Positions 13,653-20,978 of a stretch of 36,221 bases of DNA are shown one piece after another; within the stretch, counting starts at the first letter, position 1, and every line of letters begins with the position of its first letter. The position numbers and the translations under genes are program-made. The notes under the pieces were generated by a model. It saw nothing but the letters and a program-made list of their open reading frames with translations. It was not told the origin of the DNA and made no database searches. Source of the DNA: an uncultured Limnohabitans sp. (GTDB taxonomy: Bacteria > Pseudomonadota > Gammaproteobacteria > Burkholderiales > Burkholderiaceae_C). The stretch lies in assembly GCA_937928195.1 (NCBI GenBank), contig CALEYZ010000198.1:1-36221 (forward strand), written 5' to 3'.

Positions 13653-16457
13653 ATGCATGTTCGCGTGATCACCCTCGCCCTCCTCTCAGCCAGCCTCCTG
13701 TCGCCTGGCGGCATCTTGGCCCAAACGGTTTCGAATCGCACAACAAAAGCGCCTGGCAACCAGTCCAGTCACGTGCCGGCCCAATTACCCACCGCAAGCG
13801 CCAAGGCGCTTCAAGCCGTGGCACAAGTGGAAGGCATTTCGGAATACCGTTTGCCCAATGGTTTGCGCGTGCTGTTGGCACCCGATGCATCCAAACCCAC
13901 CACCACGGTCAACATCACTTACTTGGTGGGCAGCCGCCATGAAAATTATGGTGAAACCGGCATGGCGCACTTGCTCGAGCACATGGTGTTCAAAGGGACA
14001 CCCAAGCGCGGCAATATCTTCCAAGAGTTGGGCAAACGCGGCATGGACTTCAATGGCACCACCTTTTACGACCGCACCAACTATTTTGAAACCTTTCCCG
14101 CCAACCCCGACAACCTAAAGTGGGCGCTCGAAATGGAAGCCGACCGCATGGTCAACAGCTTCATTGCGCGCAAAGATTTGGACACCGAATTTTCAGTGGT
14201 GCGCAATGAAATGGAGAGTGGCGAAAACAACCCTCACATGTCGCTGTGGCAGCGCATGGCCTCCACCGCCTTTGATTGGCACAACTACGGCAAAAGCACC
14301 ATTGGTGCTCGCACCGACGTTGAAAACGTCAAGATCGAGAACTTGCAAAACTTTTACCGCAAGTACTACCAGCCCGACAATGCGGTGCTCTTGGTTGCAG
14401 GCAAGTTTGACGCATCAAACACATTGGAAAGCATTCGCCAAACTTTTGGTGCCATCCCCAAGCCATCTCGCACCTTAGAACCCACCTACACCCAAGATCC
14501 CGTGCAAGACGGCGAGCGTGAAGTCACCGTCAGGCGCACAGGCGACACGCAACTCTCTGCTGTGCTCTATCACACCGCTGCTGGCAGTCACAAAGATGCA
14601 GCGGCCATGGCGGCGCTCAGTGAAGTACTCTCAGGCACCCCCAACGGGCGTCTGCACAAAAACCTGGTCGAGAAAAAATTGGCCGTCAACGTCAGTCCTT
14701 GGAACTTTGACCTGGCAGAGCGCGGCTACGTTGTATTCATGGCCGAACTGAGCAAAACACAAAATTTGAGCGAAGCGCGCAAGGTCTTGCTCAGTGAACT
14801 TGAAGGCCTTGCCCAAAAGCCTGTCACAGAAGATGAATTGAAGCGCGCCAAAGCCAGTCTGCTGAGCGAAATCGACAAGACCATCAATGACCCACAAAAA
14901 TTAGCGGTTCAACTGTCCGAATCCATTGCCAATGGCGATTGGCGCCTGTTCTTTCTGCAACGCGACCGCATTGAAAACCTGACAGTGGCTGATCTGCAAG
15001 CGGTCGGCTTGAATTACTTCAAAGCCAGCAACCGCACTTTGGGTCAATTCATTCCCACCGCCTCACCCGATCGCATCCAAATGCCAGCGGCTGTCGATGT
15101 GGCCAAACTCGTGGCCGATTACAAAGGCAAAGCCGCCACAAGCGAAGGCGAAGTGTTTGACATCTCTCCTGCCAATATCGAAAAACGGACTCAACGCTTG
15201 GCTTTGCAAAACGGCATGAAGCTTATCTTCACGCCCAAGAAAACACGCGGGGAAACAGTCAATGGCTATGTCACTCTGCGCTTTGGTGACGAAAAATCTT
15301 TGTTCAACCAAGCCACCACGTCCAGTCTTGCTGCTGGCTTGTTGATGCGCGGTGCTGGCACACTTCAGCGCTCAGAAATTTCTGCCAAATTGGACGAACT
15401 CAAAACACAAATTGAAGTCACGGGGGGCGGACAAACTGTCACCGTGAGGTTTGACACCTTGCGCAAAAACTTGCCAGAGGTTTTGAGCTTGGTGCGAGAC
15501 ATCCTTCGCAAGCCCACCTTCCCTCAAAAGGAATTTGATTTGCTGGTCGATGAAAGCACAGCCAGCTTGGAAAGCCAGCGCAGCGAACCCAATGCCATGG
15601 GCTCGCAAGCCATGGCGTTGGCGCTTGATGTTTACCCCAAAGGTGATGTGCGTGCTGCACGCAGTTTGGACGAGTCCATTGCGGCACTCAAGGCTACATC
15701 GCTTGAGCAAGTCAAGCAGTTTCACAGCCAGTACTACGGCGCCAGCAACAGCGAATTGGCCTTGGTGGGTGACTTCGACAGCGACGCCGTCAAAGCACAG
15801 TTGCAACAATACTTTGGTGATTGGCAAAGCCCTCAAGCCTATGCTCGCTTGAAGGCAGAACCCAAGTCACCCAAAGCCCAAGTGATTCAACTTGAAGCGC
15901 CCGACAAAGCCAACGCCTTTTTCTTGGCCGGCTTGCCCTTGGCCTTGCAAGACACACATCCAGAATTTGTACCCCTTCAATTGGCCAATCGCGTTTTGGG
16001 TGGTGGGGTCAAATCACGTTTATTAGACCGACTGCGTCAAAAAGATGGCCTGAGCTATGGCGCTGGCAGTCAACTCAGCGCCAGCGCGTTTGAGCCTTCG
16101 GGCATGTGGGTCTTGTACGCCATTTATGCACCCCAAAATTTAAGCAAATTGAAAGTGGGTGTTCAAGAGGAATTGGCCAAGTTTGTCAAAGAGGGCATCA
16201 CCGCCGAAGAGTTGGCCGATGCCAAGAAGTCTTGGCAAGAAGAGCGAAAAATTGGTCGTGCACAAGACCGCGCCTTGGCTGCCAGCCATGTGGCGCAGAC
16301 TGCCGCAAATCGCACCATGGCTTTTGTCGAGAAGATCGACGCATTGATTGAAGCCACGACATTAGAAGAAGTCAATGCTGCTATTCGGAAAACACTAGAA
16401 CCCAGCAAGTTCTTAAATATTTACGCGGGTGATTTCGCCAAGCAAGGCGGCAAATAA
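13653..16457 (+). CDS. M16 family zinc metallopeptidase, two-domain
   Basis: A 934-residue exported peptidase with a signal peptide (MHVRVITLALLSASLLSPGGILAQ). The N-terminal M16 half carries the inverted zinc motif H-L-L-E-H (residues 106-110) and the third ligand region N-E-M-E-S-G-E (Glu186), 76 residues later, as in pitrilysin-type enzymes. The C-terminal half keeps the fold, with G-G-G-V-K-S-R-L-L-D-R-L-R-Q-K-D-G-L-S-Y-G, but lacks H-x-x-E-H, so it is a non-catalytic substrate-clamp domain. The arrangement resembles PqqL-like periplasmic zinc proteases, which degrade small unfolded peptides. It is a single gene, divergent from the orphan BMP gene and ending at a strong terminator. Confidence 0.92.
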   Translation: MHVRVITLALLSASLLSPGGILAQTVSNRTTKAPGNQSSHVPAQLPTASAKALQAVAQVEGISEYRLPNGLRVLLAPDASKPTTTVNITYLVGSRHENYGETGMAHLLEHMVFKGTPKRGNIFQELGKRGMDFNGTTFYDRTNYFETFPANPDNLKWALEMEADRMVNSFIARKDLDTEFSVVRNEMESGENNPHMSLWQRMASTAFDWHNYGKSTIGARTDVENVKIENLQNFYRKYYQPDNAVLLVAGKFDASNTLESIRQTFGAIPKPSRTLEPTYTQDPVQDGEREVTVRRTGDTQLSAVLYHTAAGSHKDAAAMAALSEVLSGTPNGRLHKNLVEKKLAVNVSPWNFDLAERGYVVFMAELSKTQNLSEARKVLLSELEGLAQKPVTEDELKRAKASLLSEIDKTINDPQKLAVQLSESIANGDWRLFFLQRDRIENLTVADLQAVGLNYFKASNRTLGQFIPTASPDRIQMPAAVDVAKLVADYKGKAATSEGEVFDISPANIEKRTQRLALQNGMKLIFTPKKTRGETVNGYVTLRFGDEKSLFNQATTSSLAAGLLMRGAGTLQRSEISAKLDELKTQIEVTGGGQTVTVRFDTLRKNLPEVLSLVRDILRKPTFPQKEFDLLVDESTASLESQRSEPNAMGSQAMALALDVYPKGDVRAARSLDESIAALKATSLEQVKQFHSQYYGASNSELALVGDFDSDAVKAQLQQYFGDWQSPQAYARLKAEPKSPKAQVIQLEAPDKANAFFLAGLPLALQDTHPEFVPLQLANRVLGGGVKSRLLDRLRQKDGLSYGAGSQLSASAFEPSGMWVLYAIYAPQNLSKLKVGVQEELAKFVKEGITAEELADAKKSWQEERKIGRAQDRALAASHVAQTAANRTMAFVEKIDALIEATTLEEVNAAIRKTLEPSKFLNIYAGDFAKQGGK

Positions 16458-16474
16458 GACAGTTTTGAAGCAAT

Positions 16475-16500
16475 AAAACCGCTGCGCCGGCAGCGGTTTT
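16475..16500. terminator. bidirectional intrinsic terminator
   Basis: AAAACCGCTGC, GCCG loop, GCAGCGGTTTT: a perfect 11-bp stem with A/T flanks between the M16 gene and the convergent RTX-type gene. Confidence 0.88.
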
Positions 16501-16517
16501 GGCAATGCCTGGCTAAA

Positions 16518-17141
16518 TTACAAAACCAAGTCTGTCAAACTGAGTTGAGTCACGCCGACCAACTCAATTTGAAATTCAGCAGCCGTGTCACGATCGTTGC
16601 TACCGTACAAAATGCCGTTCTCAAACCAGAGTGCGCCGTTTGCGTTAGCTGATGTTACGTTGGCCGCAGCGCCCACATAGGCAAACGCATCATTGCTCCA
16701 ATTGCCAGAGCGTGCATCGATGCCCGACAAATCAAGTTTGTCGCCCACTGAAAAATCATGAACATGATCTCGAGTGGTACTGTTCAAACCCGATTCAAGG
16801 ACATTGGCATACTTGAAGGTATCGTTGCCCGCACCACCTCTCAACTCATCGTTGTCCGAACCTGACGCTGAATGAGTGGACGAGTTGACTGTTGCTGCTG
16901 CAGTGCCGTAAGACTTGGTCATTTTGGCAAAGACACCATCACCATCGATGTCACTGTAAACCGTGGTTTCAACTCGGCCATGTTCTGTTTCAGTTTTAAC
17001 GATGTTGTTGCCATCTACTGACCAGCTTTCATCGCGGTCCATTTTTTCAAATTTAGCGCGGCCGTTTTTAATTTCGTATACGGCTGTAACTGCGCCGTTG
17101 ACAACTGTAAATTGATAACCCTTGTTTGCGTCGTTGCTCAT
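16518..17141 (-). CDS. small RTX-type calcium-binding protein, probable type I secretion substrate
   Basis: A 207-residue acidic protein with no N-terminal signal. It contains an EF-hand-like loop D-I-D-G-D-G (64-69), one RTX nonapeptide-type motif G-G-A-G-N-D-T-F (102-109), and a segment D-H-V-H-D-F-S-V-G-D-K-L-D-L-S-G-I (125-141) typical of the serralysin-type C-terminal domain. The C-terminus L-S-L-T-D-L-V-L resembles uncleaved type I secretion signals. The first 60 residues (charged, with G-Y-Q-F-T-V-V-N-G-A-V-T-A-V-Y-E) are not recognised, and no enzyme motif is present. AAAGGGAA precedes the ATG. A PmrA-box-like repeat 60 bp upstream is shared with the SHP operon. No type I exporter gene is in the window. 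Function unknown; export is inferred. Confidence 0.8.
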   Translation of the reverse strand: MSNDANKGYQFTVVNGAVTAVYEIKNGRAKFEKMDRDESWSVDGNNIVKTETEHGRVETTVYSDIDGDGVFAKMTKSYGTAAATVNSSTHSASGSDNDELRGGAGNDTFKYANVLESGLNSTTRDHVHDFSVGDKLDLSGIDARSGNWSNDAFAYVGAAANVTSANANGALWFENGILYGSNDRDTAAEFQIELVGVTQLSLTDLVL

Positions 17142-17186
17142 GTTGTTCCCTTTGATTGCAATGAAATTGCTTTGCTGAGAACTGAA

Positions 17187-17218
17187 ATTTAACGAGGCCA
17201 GATGAAGCCAAGCTTAAG
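17187..17218 (-). promoter_or_regulatory. PmrA-box-like direct repeat and -10 of the RTX gene
   Basis: On the minus strand CTTAAG (17218-17213), five bases, CTTCAT (17207-17202): half-sites 11 bp apart, as in PmrA/QseB-type boxes. TTAAAT (17192-17187) follows 9 bp later as a candidate -10. The upstream half overlaps the stop codon of the histidine kinase gene. Over 21 bp it matches the site in front of the SHP gene at 18 positions, including flanking TGTCT and GCTTCA. Confidence 0.6.
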
Positions 17219-18584
17219 AGACAACTTTGCGGTCATTGGGCCAAACCATGACCACTTGCAATCCGCCAAGATGGGGACTGGTTCCCAATTGAACTTTGAC
17301 GCGGGTCAATTGTGCAATTTTGCGAACTATCGACCAACCTAGGCCACTGCCTGTGGCTTCGGTGCCAAGGACTCTGAAAAACCGATCACCCAAACGGACG
17401 CGATCAGACGCCGTCATGCCAGGGCCGCTATCTTCTACCGTCAGCATAGGTTCGGGGCCATCCTGCCAAGTGACTTGTAAGTGGGCACCTAGGGGGCTGT
17501 AACGACTTGCGTTGTCTATCAAGTTGCGAACCACAATCGTCAGCCATTCGGGGTTGACATACAGCCACAATTTTTCTGGCGCATCAAAGTCTAATGTTTG
17601 TTGCTTGGCAATCCAAGCGTGTCCAGACTCGGCCAGTTGTTGTCGGGTTAGAGCAATCACATCGACAGCCTGCTGGCTGAGCGTATCTTCATATCGCTCG
17701 GCAGCATCTAAGCGCGAAAGCTCTAACAGTTGTGAAATAAGTCGGGTCGCACGGTCACAGCCATCCATGAGAGCTTGCAATGCTTGCTTTTGCACGTCTG
17801 CCGCTGTGGCACCCATGGCCACTTGCGCTTGCATGCGAATTGCAGCCACAGGCGTTCTCAATTCGTGGGCTGCATCTGAGGTGAATTGACGTTCACTGGC
17901 CATTTGAACCTCAACCCGCTTGAACAATTGGTTCAAGGCTTGCACCAAGGGCTGAACCTCTTTGACTGCTTTTTCTTCTTCCAGCGCTTGCAAGGAGGAC
18001 GCTTTGCGCAAGCCAATTTCTTGACCCAAATGCCGCAGGGGTCCGAGCGATACGCGAATAGACCACCATATGAACAAAGCCATCAGCGGAAAGACGAAGA
18101 GCAAAGGCACAATGGCACTTTCTAAGCCGGCATACAAAATATCTTGACGGTATTTGCCAAGCTCGGCAACATGGATCCACACGTCTTTTTCTTGCCCCTG
18201 CGTACTGAAAATTCGCCAGACTTGGCCGTCGACCTTGCGATCAATGAGTCCACTCTCGCCCGCTTGTCGAAAAGGTGCTGCGGGGGCTTTTTCCGAACGC
18301 GCCAAAAGCTGACCATCATGCCAAACTTGATAGGCCACACGCGGCTGGTATTTGTGCAAGGTGGGGCTGGTGGTGAAGTCACTGTCGTTTTCGTGGCCAT
18401 CACCCGACTGAACGACAAGGAAAGATGCTGTTTGCGCCAAATGGGCATCGAGCAGTTCATTGAGCTCGTGATCGGTTTCATACCAGGTCAGGCCCAACAC
18501 CAACAACCACGCAGCGGCCGTGACCAACAACAAAGTTGCAAGGAGGCGAGATTGAAGCGACGGACGCTTGTCAGTTGATTGCAT
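17214..18584 (-). CDS. sensor histidine kinase, QseC/PmrB-like
   Basis: A 456-residue inner-membrane kinase. Two transmembrane segments (about residues 15-33 and 155-178) frame a periplasmic sensor of about 120 residues. These are followed by a HAMP-like linker, the dimerisation box F-T-S-D-A-A-H-E-L-R-T-P with phospho-accepting His240, N-L-I-D-N-A-S-R-Y-S-P (N box), D-S-G-P-G-M and G-S-G-L-G-W-S-I-V (ATP lid). It would sense an unknown signal and phosphorylate the regulator encoded just upstream; the ATG is 3 nt after that gene's stop. The sensor domain shows no recognisable ligand motif. Its stop codon lies inside the PmrA-like box for the RTX gene. As the last gene of the SHP operon it probably responds to redox state, NO or metals, but this is context only. 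Confidence 0.92.
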   Translation of the reverse strand: MQSTDKRPSLQSRLLATLLLVTAAAWLLVLGLTWYETDHELNELLDAHLAQTASFLVVQSGDGHENDSDFTTSPTLHKYQPRVAYQVWHDGQLLARSEKAPAAPFRQAGESGLIDRKVDGQVWRIFSTQGQEKDVWIHVAELGKYRQDILYAGLESAIVPLLFVFPLMALFIWWSIRVSLGPLRHLGQEIGLRKASSLQALEEEKAVKEVQPLVQALNQLFKRVEVQMASERQFTSDAAHELRTPVAAIRMQAQVAMGATAADVQKQALQALMDGCDRATRLISQLLELSRLDAAERYEDTLSQQAVDVIALTRQQLAESGHAWIAKQQTLDFDAPEKLWLYVNPEWLTIVVRNLIDNASRYSPLGAHLQVTWQDGPEPMLTVEDSGPGMTASDRVRLGDRFFRVLGTEATGSGLGWSIVRKIAQLTRVKVQLGTSPHLGGLQVVMVWPNDRKVVS

Positions 18585-18587
18585 GGT

Positions 18588-19244
18588 TTATTTTGGCATG
18601 ACGTAACCGACGCCTCGAATGGTTTGAATGAGGTCATTGCCCAGCTTGCGCCGCAAATGATAAATGTGCACCTCAACCGTGTTGCTGCTAACTTCGGTAC
18701 CCCAGCTGTAGAGGTGTTTTTCCAATTGCTCACGGGTTAACACATGACCAGCGTGCATCATGAAGGTGAACAACAGGTCAAATTCACGCGCAGACACATC
18801 AACTGGCTGGCCTTTTAGGCTGACCACCCGCGCTGTCGAATTGAGTTGAACATCCTTGACGCTGATGATGCTCTGAATTTCACCATGCGACCGCCTGACC
18901 AATGCACGCAATCTTGCAGCCAACTCCGACAAGTCGACAGGCTTGATTAAATAATCGTCAGCGCCAGCGTCTAGCGCTTCAATGCGATAAGACACCGCAT
19001 CTTGCGCCGTCAAGATCAGGACGGGTATTTTGATTTTCTTTTGACGAACTATTTGGAGGCACATCAAGCCATCTTGACGCGGCAAACCCATGTCCAGAAT
19101 AACCGCTTCGTGCACCTGCGTCATCATTTCTCGCTCGGCAGCCACACCATCTCGCACCCAGTCCACCTGAAAGCCGTGCTGCGCCAGACCTGCTTTGAGG
19201 CCTGAACCTAAAGTTTCATCGTCTTCTGCCAACAATACTCGCAT
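18588..19244 (-). CDS. OmpR-family response regulator, QseB/PmrA-like
   Basis: A 218-residue DNA-binding regulator. The receiver has the acidic pocket E-D-D (7-9), phosphorylation site Asp51 in V-I-L-D-M-G-L-P-R-Q-D-G, a conserved T (I-L-T-A-Q-D) and the K-P-V-D switch lysine. The C-terminal winged helix includes L-L-x-x-F-M-x-H-A-G-H-V-L-T-R-E-Q-L-E and the recognition region V-S-S-N-T-V-E-V-H-I-Y-H-L-R-R-K-L-G, which is characteristic of the QseB/PmrA subgroup. PmrA-type proteins bind CTTAAG-like half-sites spaced by 11 bp; two such sites flank this operon, upstream of the SHP gene and of the RTX gene. It lies 14 nt after the cytochrome b gene and 3 nt before the kinase. Confidence 0.93.
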   Translation of the reverse strand: MRVLLAEDDETLGSGLKAGLAQHGFQVDWVRDGVAAEREMMTQVHEAVILDMGLPRQDGLMCLQIVRQKKIKIPVLILTAQDAVSYRIEALDAGADDYLIKPVDLSELAARLRALVRRSHGEIQSIISVKDVQLNSTARVVSLKGQPVDVSAREFDLLFTFMMHAGHVLTREQLEKHLYSWGTEVSSNTVEVHIYHLRRKLGNDLIQTIRGVGYVMPK

Positions 19245-19258
19245 GGTGCTTCAATGCC

Positions 19259-19936
19259 TCAGGTCAATTGAAAAAACAAGAACGACACCACGGCCATTCC
19301 AAGCAAGATGGCCACCCACACATGATTGCTTTGGGCCACATCTGGCCCGGCACCTTCTCGGCGGCCCGACCACATAGGGCGCAAACCTTGCGATTTTTTG
19401 ATGAGTACCAAGTGCATGACCAAAGCGATGTGCACAAGTACAGCCGTTAATAAAAAATTGCCAAAAAACTCGTGGATTTCAGACATCCAATCGCCAGTGA
19501 TTTCATTGTAAATCGCATAACCCGAAAGCGTGATGAAAATAGAAACCAGGAAGGTAGTGAAAGCGGTAAGCGTTATAACAAGCGAAGTCCACTTGCGAAA
19601 AGTTTGCGCGTTCCACTTCAACACGGCCTCTGGAAAATTCTGAAAGTCATTTTTGAGCTCTTTCAATGTTTCCAGCTTCCGCCAAGCAATGCTGAGCCTA
19701 GATTGACGGGGGCCGAACGTGCCCCACAGCAAGCGAAATACAACCAAGCCAAACAAGGTGTAGCCCAGGCTCACGTGCAGCAGCCTGAATCGCTCGCTTT
19801 CAGCCGTCATGTAAGCCCCTACAAAAGAGAACGCCATGAAGGTGTGAAACAAACGCATGGGCATTTCAACAATGCGCCTACTGGGTGTGCTGGTAGTGGC
19901 TGATGGCGCCAATGAATTCAAGGTGTGATGAGTCAT
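19259..19936 (-). CDS. cytochrome b561-type membrane cytochrome b
   Basis: A 225-residue membrane protein with about four transmembrane segments. It carries histidines in suitable positions for two b hemes: His31 (R-L-F-H-T-F), His54 (L-L-H-V-S-L-G-Y), His155 (E-I-H-E-F-F-G-N), and His169 and His175 (V-H-I-A-L-V-M-H). This matches the Ni-Fe-hydrogenase/cytochrome b561 group found with diheme cytochrome c and SHP. It would move electrons between the quinone pool and the periplasmic diheme cytochrome encoded 34 nt upstream. The first 24 residues are poorly conserved in character, so M25 or M27 could be the true start. It precedes the response regulator by 14 nt. Confidence 0.88.
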   Translation of the reverse strand: MTHHTLNSLAPSATTSTPSRRIVEMPMRLFHTFMAFSFVGAYMTAESERFRLLHVSLGYTLFGLVVFRLLWGTFGPRQSRLSIAWRKLETLKELKNDFQNFPEAVLKWNAQTFRKWTSLVITLTAFTTFLVSIFITLSGYAIYNEITGDWMSEIHEFFGNFLLTAVLVHIALVMHLVLIKKSQGLRPMWSGRREGAGPDVAQSNHVWVAILLGMAVVSFLFFQLT

Positions 19937-19970
19937 GGTGATTACTTGTTCCGAGTACTTGGGAGGTCAT

Positions 19971-20447
19971 TCAAAGCGGAATGCGAACACGATCGTCTTC
20001 AAAGTCGCCCGCGTCTGCGCCTTGGTGGCATGCTTGGCATTGCGCTTTGCCATTGATTGACTTGCGCGCCCAAACGGCTTTGTCGATCTTGCGATGTTTC
20101 TTTTCAAACCATGAGGTCGTGGTCAACCTGTCTCCAGGTGATGACACCTCAGCACGCTTGTAGGTGCCGCCCTGCGCTTGCAGCCAAGCGCCTATTTGAC
20201 GTTCTGTTGCTGTGTCTAAAGAAGCATCGGTGCCGTAATGCTTGTCTAAACCACCCATGATGCGTTGCCACGCCGATTTAGACAGCATCGCTGGGGGATA
20301 GGCCATGTGACAAGACGCGCATTCAGCTTTGTAGGCTGGCAACATGGTGGTAGGCATGAGGGGTTTGTCGGCCATGGCCAGAGGCAAACCGCCAAAAGCC
20401 AAGCTTAGACTGAGGCACACTCGCTGGGTCCCATTGAGAAAATTCAT
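19971..20447 (-). CDS. periplasmic diheme cytochrome c (DHC-like)
   Basis: A 158-residue protein with signal peptide MNFLNGTQRVCLSLSLAFGGLPLAMA and two heme c attachment sites, C-A-S-C-H (43-47) and C-Q-A-C-H (137-141), the latter near the C-terminus. The order and spacing fit the diheme cytochrome c that partners SHP in Rhodobacter and Shewanella. The ATG at 20447 overlaps the stop of the SHP-like gene (ATGA), and a GGAT sequence lies upstream, so translational coupling is likely. An upstream in-frame start at 20537 would overlap the SHP gene by 90 nt and is rejected. It is the probable electron carrier between the membrane cytochrome b and SHP. Confidence 0.92.
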   Translation of the reverse strand: MNFLNGTQRVCLSLSLAFGGLPLAMADKPLMPTTMLPAYKAECASCHMAYPPAMLSKSAWQRIMGGLDKHYGTDASLDTATERQIGAWLQAQGGTYKRAEVSSPGDRLTTTSWFEKKHRKIDKAVWARKSINGKAQCQACHQGADAGDFEDDRVRIPL

Positions 20448-20860
20448 TTCAAATCCTTTAGGTAAGCCACAACATCGGCCTTTTCCAAAGGTGTGCATTC
20501 TCGGTTCAGCACGTCTTTGCAGTTTCTGCGAAACCATTTTTCAACTTTGGCTGAATCAGAAAATCGATCGGCGTTGACCATGGGCGCCAAAGGTGAAATG
20601 GTTTTGCCCGTGCTGGCATGACGACCAGGTATCAAGGGTGACTCGCCATGGCAAGATGCACAGCTTAAATCGTTGACCGACTTGGCATTGAAAAAATGTT
20701 GCCCACGAAGGCGGTCGGCTTTTTGTCCAGCCACTTGCTGATACTGCGTTAAGAGCGCATCAGGGTTGGTATCGACTGCAAACGCCGAACCGATCCAAAA
20801 CACAGCGCCTACAACAGCGCATAAGCTGCGACATAAATACAAGGTAGATGTTGAAGTCAT
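20444..20860 (-). CDS. shp: SHP-like oxygen/NO-binding cytochrome c (DUF1924)
   Basis: A 138-residue exported monoheme cytochrome c. The signal peptide ends at A-F-A (28); heme attachment is C-A-S-C-H (67-71). The following K-T-I-S-P-L-A-P, N-A-D-R-F-S-D-S-A-K-V-E-K-W-F, R-N-C-K-D-V and E-C-T-P-L-E-K-A-D closely follow the sphaeroides heme protein (SHP) as I recall it. Asn113 aligns with the unusual asparagine heme ligand that leaves when O2 or NO binds, and Cys114/Cys122 would form the neighbouring disulfide. It is the first gene of the operon SHP-DHC-cytochrome b-regulator-kinase. There is no convincing ribosome site before the ATG, so a leaderless transcript is possible. The physiological role of SHP is not settled. 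Confidence 0.9.
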   Translation of the reverse strand: MTSTSTLYLCRSLCAVVGAVFWIGSAFAVDTNPDALLTQYQQVAGQKADRLRGQHFFNAKSVNDLSCASCHGESPLIPGRHASTGKTISPLAPMVNADRFSDSAKVEKWFRRNCKDVLNRECTPLEKADVVAYLKDLK

Positions 20861-20881
20861 GACGTGATGTTGAACACGTCA
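20860..20881. repeat. inverted repeat at the SHP start codon
   Basis: TGACGTG (20860-20866) and CACGTCA (20875-20881), 8-bp spacer, abut the ATG where a ribosome site would be expected. A 9-bp direct repeat GATGTTGAA (20847-20855 and 20866-20874, 19 bp apart) crosses the same place. Operator or RNA hairpin; not resolved. Confidence 0.45.
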
Positions 20882-20882
20882 T

Positions 20883-20899
20883 CTGAAGCAATTCTTAAG
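20883..20899 (-). promoter_or_regulatory. PmrA-box-like direct repeat upstream of the SHP operon
   Basis: Minus strand CTTAAG (20899-20894), N5, CTTCAG (20888-20883), period 11 bp. It lies 22 bp from the ATG. With the same geometry as at the RTX gene, the -10 would fall at about TCAACA (20873-20868) and transcription would start near the ATG itself. Confidence 0.6.
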
Positions 20900-20925
20900 A
20901 GACACTCAGAATTCAAGTTGACAAC

Positions 20926-20959
20926 AAAAAAGCCGTGCCTCTTGCGAAGCACGGCTTTT
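20926..20959 (-). terminator. intrinsic terminator of the BMP transporter operon
   Basis: AAAAGCCGTGC (20928-20938) pairs with GCACGGCTTTT (20949-20959); on the minus strand the stem is followed by six T. It is 19 bp after the stop of the BMP lipoprotein gene and insulates the SHP operon from it. Confidence 0.9.
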
Positions 20960-20978
20960 AAACCTGAATCAAGCTTGA

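Noticed and set aside
18588..19244. Naming the two-component system PmrAB or QseBC outright
   Set aside because: The subgroup is clear but orthology is not; the operon context with SHP cytochromes differs from the enteric systems, so no gene symbols were given.
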